64,000 nt of DNA, from positions 6,406,001 through 6,470,000 of the forward strand of contig OX345636.1 in the NCBI GenBank assembly GCA_947044365.1, written 5' to 3'. Source of the stretch: Petrosia ficiformis. Its lineage: Eukaryota > Porifera > Demospongiae > Haplosclerida > Petrosiidae. Position numbers and translations under genes: made by a program. The notes beneath the pieces were generated by a model. The model saw only the letters and a program-made list of their open reading frames with translations, was not told the DNA's origin and did no database searches. This document shows, piece after piece, positions 60,268-64,000 of this stretch (within the stretch, counting starts at the first letter, position 1; each line of letters opens with the position of its first letter).

Positions 60268-60611
60268 CTACACATGCGAAATTTATTATCATGATGACTT
60301 CCTCATGTCTGACACTCAATGACTTTTTGTATTTATGTATTAAACAGCTATTAGCATTTTATTTAGTCCACTTAGTTACAGTTTTACATTCTTTCCTAGC
60401 TCGAGCGTGAATTCCTTTATGTGCCATGCCCCTTAACACAATTTTCATGTATGTGACATAAGCAAATTATAATAATTATATAATATATATTAACCCTTTT
60501 AACGCGCTGGGCGTGTTTCTACAAAAAAAATAAGACAAAACAAAAACAGCAAGACATAAACAAATAGTATAATGAGGAAAGATATATTATACATAAAAAT
60601 AAAACATAAAG

Positions 60612-60737
60612 TCAAGACAAGTCTACTATCCATTTCTTTAAGAGATTTTTAAACACCGAGGTGGATGGAGTCTCTCTCAACTCCCTAGGTAGAAGATTCC
60701 ACTCCTGGGATCCTTTAAATGCAAATGATCGTTTATA
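60612..60737 (-). pseudogene. Non-LTR retrotransposon RT C-terminal tail
   Basis: The minus-strand frame reads YKRSFAFKGSQEWNLLPREL, RETPSTSVFKNLLKKWIVDL, S, then stop. This is the well-known end of LINE-type reverse transcriptase ORFs (S...G..LWN.LP..LR...S...FK..L...L). Only the tail is present. It overlaps out of frame with the acidic ORF of the piggyBac-like element, so it probably entered the element by insertion before or after its internal deletion. Confidence 0.7.
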
Positions 60738-60745
60738 CCACTCTT

Positions 60746-60898
60746 TTCAATATCATCATCTATATTACCATCAAAGTTGTCATCACTGTCTCCATCACTG
60801 TCCATCATAATATCTATCACATCATTGATATTGAATTTTCCATTATGAGTAAATACATTAAAAACAACCACAAGAAATAGTTTACACAGTAACCACAA
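60746..60898 (-). pseudogene. Acidic N-terminal-like remnant of a piggyBac transposase
   Basis: The minus strand reads NGKFNINDVIDIMMDSDGDS followed by DDNFDGNIDDDIE. piggyBac transposases commonly start with a short helix and then a Ser/Asp-rich acidic stretch of this type. Location inside a TTAA/CCC element supports it. No catalytic DDD region remains. This is recognition by composition and context only. Confidence 0.4.
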
Positions 60899-61377
60899 GA
60901 AAAGACTGCTACATTAATAATATTTTTACACCTGGTCATTCAGTAAGTCATACGCAGTCATTATATAATGACGGTCGCGCTAAAAGGGTTAATATATAAA
61001 TAAATATATATTTGTATATTTATATATAGTTTGAACATGTGAGAAAGCAATCATAAGTATGACCCTACAGGCCATGAAAATTAATGAGCTTTGATTTATG
61101 GAATTTATTGTAAGCAGAACATCATAATCACATTTTAGCATTGAAAATGACTGATGAAATAGCATGCTTTGCATGTCATTTTTGGCAGGTTCATAATTTC
61201 CTTTGCTGGAGAGAAAATCTCTCAAGAAAATCCCAAAATAATCTTTGTCTCTGTCATGAAAGCAGCAAGGGTTTATACAATGTTTTAAGCTTGGGAATGC
61301 CCATGTGGTTTAGCAATGTTGGATTTACCATTTTACTATGTCTCCACTATTAAAATGCAACATTTTGTCATAATAAC

Positions 61378-61485
61378 CTGATTGAATTTGTAAAGACTTT
61401 GGTTTTGAAATTTTCTTCTCAATTTCCAAACTTTTCTCCAGCAGCTTTTTGTCTGCTGTTAGTTTGTTGATTTCTTCTTTGAAAA
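61378..61485 (-). CDS. Coiled-coil exon (108 nt), repeat 1
   Basis: Acceptor TCATAACAG|TT, donor TCAG|GTTATT (a weak donor), phase 1-1: FKEEINKLTADKKLLEKSLE and then IEKKISKPKSLQIQSG. Homologous to exon 59375-59482 with the same length. Strong heptad character. Confidence 0.75.
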
Positions 61486-61544
61486 CTGTTATGAAACATT
61501 AATTGAGTAAGTGTGAAATGAAACAATGAAACAATGAAACTTAC

Positions 61545-61598
61545 TTTTTAGTTGTTCAGTGAGTTGATTGTTGAATTCTTTGGCTTTTTTACTATCAT
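61545..61598 (-). CDS. Short coiled-coil exon (54 nt), repeat 1
   Basis: Acceptor TTGATTTCAG|AT, donor AAAA|GTAAGT, phase 1-1: D-DSKKAKEFNNQLTEQLK. Paralogue of 59534-59587 and of the broken 60201-60267. Confidence 0.75.
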
Positions 61599-61652
61599 CT
61601 GAAATCAACAATATATTTTTATAACAAGTATTAAAATAGTTGCACATAATAC

Positions 61653-61751
61653 CTCCAAAGGTAGTGATCACATCTTCTTTCTGCATCACAGTTGGTTCAT
61701 AAGATCTTAGACTACTACTAGAAGCATTGCTTTCTTCGTGGCCATCTGATA
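61653..61751 (-). CDS. Ser-rich linker exon (99 nt)
   Basis: Acceptor ATTGATGTAG|TA, donor GGAG|GTATTA, phase 1-1: V-SDGHEESNASSSSLRSYEP followed by TVMQKEDVITTFGG. Serine- and acid-rich, likely flexible. Paralogue of 59670-59747. Confidence 0.7.
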
Positions 61752-61833
61752 CTACATCAATAATTATGTAAAAGTAATCATTATTAATCAAGTGAATTAT
61801 AAATTTATAACCAGTCAAACACAGATTTTATAC

Positions 61834-61930
61834 CTTTGTCTTTTTGTTGAAACTCAAGTGTATATAGTATGTCTTTATTCTCTGTTGCTGCATGTTCTAT
61901 ATCTATTGTGGTTTCTTCTTCAGTTGATGT
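61834..61930 (-). CDS. Linker exon after the N-terminal domain (97 nt)
   Basis: Acceptor CATTCATATAG|AC in phase 0, donor AAAG|GTATAA in phase 1. It reads TSTEEETTIDIEHAATENKD and then ILYTLEFQQKDK. It is the only exon that changes phase (0 to 1), which links the phase-0 end of the big domain exon to the phase-1 stalk exons and supports the gene model. Confidence 0.75.
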
Positions 61931-62242
61931 CTATATGAATGTGAATGATAAACATAATAATAATTATTATACTTAATATATAAGCCTACATGCTTTATTA
62001 ATCAATGTGATTTCGATTCAGTTTAAAATACTACTGCATGGTCAATGAATGAATGCATATGCCATTGTCATGTTTATGCTACCATTGTGGCCTCATAAAA
62101 ATGACACTTACTTGAGTAGCTTAATATTTATAATTATAATTATTTTAACTATATTTATATTTACAATTATATTATCATTGAGGCTCAAAATGGTAATTGG
62201 GATATTCAATCAATAAACAATTAAAAAATGGTTGATACATAC

Positions 62243-62952
62243 CTTCTTTGCTGTGTATTCTAGGACTACACAATATCCAATGGACAAGCCAATAACACCA
62301 GCTTCAGTCAAGATGGAAAGATTTCGTTGCACAATCAGGACTAGTAGGCTAGTGATAGTGTGAGGTGAACAACAGGTAAGAGTGATGGAATTTCCTGTTT
62401 TTATGTCAACTACAATCACTTCATTTGCTAATTCTCCAAATGCTTTAGAAAGAAGTCGCTTTATGTCACTGAGTGTGTAATCATCAGTCTCCCACTCTAA
62501 AATAAATTTCACTGTTTCACATTTGAGAGGCATATGTGATAACGAAGAAGAGTGTTGAAGTAAGCGTTTACCCATACAAGAAGTAAGACGAATTGTGTCA
62601 CAGAAGTCAGATAAGTCATCCTCGTATTTTTTTATACATTCTTGTGCCTCTTGGATTTTAAAGTGTTCAGCAATTGCTTTCATGCAAGAAAGATTAAGTA
62701 AAGAACACTTTTCTTCAATAATTTCTAGCACTTCGTAGGTAGACGTACATTGTGTTAACCTGGGTTTCAATGCACGATAAGATAACCCAAGAATTGACTT
62801 TATATCATCTAGTGGAGGATCATCACGTAATATGAATCCTTTGAGATTTTTAACTGTAATGCCAAATTTTAGAAACATTGTGTCAAATGTAGCTTCTTCA
62901 GTTACAGGAATTTTAATTTTCATAACTGAACTGAATGCTGGGAGAGTAGAAT
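62243..62952 (-). CDS. Large N-terminal domain exon, family not recognised (236 aa)
   Basis: I place the acceptor at CTGTGATGTAG|AT because only that site keeps the frame with the upstream exon (phase 1); an upstream AG at about 62980 would give a stop. The donor is AAGAAG|GTATGT, phase 0. After a short DSTLPAFSSVMKIKIPVTEE start, residues about 20-115 look all-helical (PPLDDIKSILGLSYRALKPR, YEVLEIIEEKCSLLNLSCMK, EHFKIQEAQECIKKYEDDLS), like the death fold or another six-helix bundle. Residues about 140-230 look mixed alpha/beta (VKFILEWETDDYTLSDIKRL, IVVDIKTGNSITLTCCSPHT) and end in a hydrophobic helix, ILTEAGVIGLSIGYCVVLEY. I have the impression that this arrangement occurs in other sponge signalling proteins but cannot name a family. 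Together with the MATH part it suggests an intracellular adaptor. Confidence 0.75.
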
Positions 62953-63532
62953 CTACATCACAGAGAATTGGAAACTAAAGATGAGATAAACATACAAAAG
63001 TGTAACACTGTAATTATAAGAAAAGCACTTAACACTACTGATGTGAGACAGGAAAATGAGTGAATAGACATTGTAGTTAACAAATTTCAGTATTACATGT
63101 ATTCACCTAGTTAATTACGATTATGTGACTATTTTAGTACTTCATTAGAGTCCTACAACCAATGGGAATTATTCATACTGATACTCTATTTGGTTTAAAT
63201 CCTTTTTTAACTTGTTTGTTGTCAGTGTGATGAATGTCAAAGTTTTACTCAACTGCTGCTACTGTTATAAGTTTAAATGGCAGGATTTAATATATATACA
63301 TGAACAGATCAGGCCAAATTTTATAGTGAAGCATGAATGTTGTAAATATGCATGCCGAGATGTACACACCCTGTTGCAATTAGTTATGTTGGTGATGTAA
63401 GCATTAATTATAATAGCCAACAATCAGTCATGTCTGAGAATGAGTAAAATTAATTTGAATCATTGTCTTAGTCGTTGTGAGACAAACTGAGCCAAGATAA
63501 TGGCTTGACCAAAAAAAAGAAAAATTCCTTAC

Positions 63533-63631
63533 CCACTGCAGAAGCAATCAGAACATCTTTTTTTGCATGTTCTGTATCAGTGACAGGGATGTCAACTTTC
63601 ATCTCATTGAAATACACATCTGATGCAAAGT
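63533..63631 (-). CDS. Upstream exon with repeat of the IPVT motif (99 nt)
   Basis: Acceptor TTCATTCAG|AC, donor GTGG|GTAAGG, phase 1-1: D-FASDVYFNEMKVDIPVTDT followed by EHAKKDVLIASAVG. MKVDIPVTDTE resembles MKIKIPVTEEA at the start of the next exon, so this may be an old duplication of that N-terminal segment. No start codon context was found. A possible donor (AGAG|GTATAA at 63991-63993) suggests that another exon straddles the right edge of the window and that the gene begins outside it. Confidence 0.65.
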
Positions 63632-64000
63632 CTGAATGAAATGAATGCCATAGTGAGCAGAAGTGTTTACTACATTAAACCTAATTTTATAACACAAGTA
63701 TATGTATAACTAACAGTATAGTCATACTCCAACAATACCAACTATATCACACATTTTCAATGGCAATGTATATTTCTTATAATTGTCGGTGACATTTTCT
63801 GGTTATGCAAACCAAACATTTGTCAAATAAAGTAATTTTAAGAAAATCACTCTAAAGAACTAGTACTCATGCATGAGTATTCCATTCCGTGGAGGAAACA
63901 TTTTCTCAGTTACTTTGAAAAGATCAACATACTAGATATTGTTTAATGGGTTTATCATTCACAGTGTCTATATACATATAATAATTTTATACCTCTTTTT

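Larger units (their letters stand above)
60494..60988. mobile_element. piggyBac-like TTAA element in intron (495 bp)
   Basis: TTAA at 60490-60493 and 60989-60992. The ends are CCCTTTTAACGCGCTGGGCG and (other strand) CCCTTTTAGCGCGACCGTCA. TTAA target plus CCC-starting short inverted ends are hallmarks of piggyBac. A 16-bp palindrome, GTCATTATATAATGAC, lies just inside the right end. The interior retains two coding remnants (next entries). Confidence 0.8.

Overview
The window looks like an accessory region of a metazoan genome, most likely a demosponge. This is inferred from AT-rich, intron-dense DNA, an expanded TRAF-type MATH (TRAF-C) domain family, small coiled-coil exons, and dense sponge/cnidarian-style non-autonomous DNA transposons. 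No bacterial or organellar features, rRNA or CRISPR arrays were seen. Species assignment is not possible by eye.

The only convincing gene structure is on the minus strand. Between 63631 and 58096, twelve exons join in a continuous reading frame. They comprise a short N-terminal exon, a 236-residue domain I cannot name, acidic/serine-rich linkers, a duplicated set of short coiled-coil exons and a MATH domain. Downstream lie further MATH exons at 57001, 50326, 45361 and 28900, and a terminal one ending in a stop at 22175. A seventh MATH exon (4302-3778) has an in-frame stop. All internal MATH exons are phase 1-1 cassettes of 480-525 nt with a splice acceptor before and a donor after. They could be tandem domains of one very long protein, alternative C-terminal cassettes sharing one N-terminal and coiled-coil half, or relics of several TRAF-like genes; the sequence alone does not decide. 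A nearly perfect 4,965-bp tandem duplication (42356-47320 and 47321-52285, two mismatches seen) has just duplicated one cassette.

Layout: 1-3800 dispersed repeats, a small inverted-repeat element and a GC-rich promoter-like island. 3778-4302 broken MATH exon. 4740-10795 a 6-kb satellite with a 927-bp higher-order repeat. 11380-12362 a dead hAT/ZBED-type transposase. 12480-16640 minisatellites and two hAT-like elements. 17500-21800 simple repeats, two more 8-bp-TSD elements and a perfect 140-bp-arm hairpin. 22175-28900 two MATH exons. 29200-34340 minisatellites, a small inverted-repeat element and a tRNA-derived SINE-like unit. 34640-37400 nested transposons, including an internally inverted Ty3/gypsy-type RT relic. 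38085-41645 further elements, one carrying a HIRAN-like gene fragment. 42356-52285 the tandem duplication. 52044-56238 TTAA-flanked elements. 56486-63631 the 5' half of the TRAF-like gene, with a TTAA element in one intron.

Most other open frames are shadows of tandem repeats whose unit length is a multiple of three. Exon boundaries are read from GT/AG signals and phase consistency only; none has been checked against transcripts.
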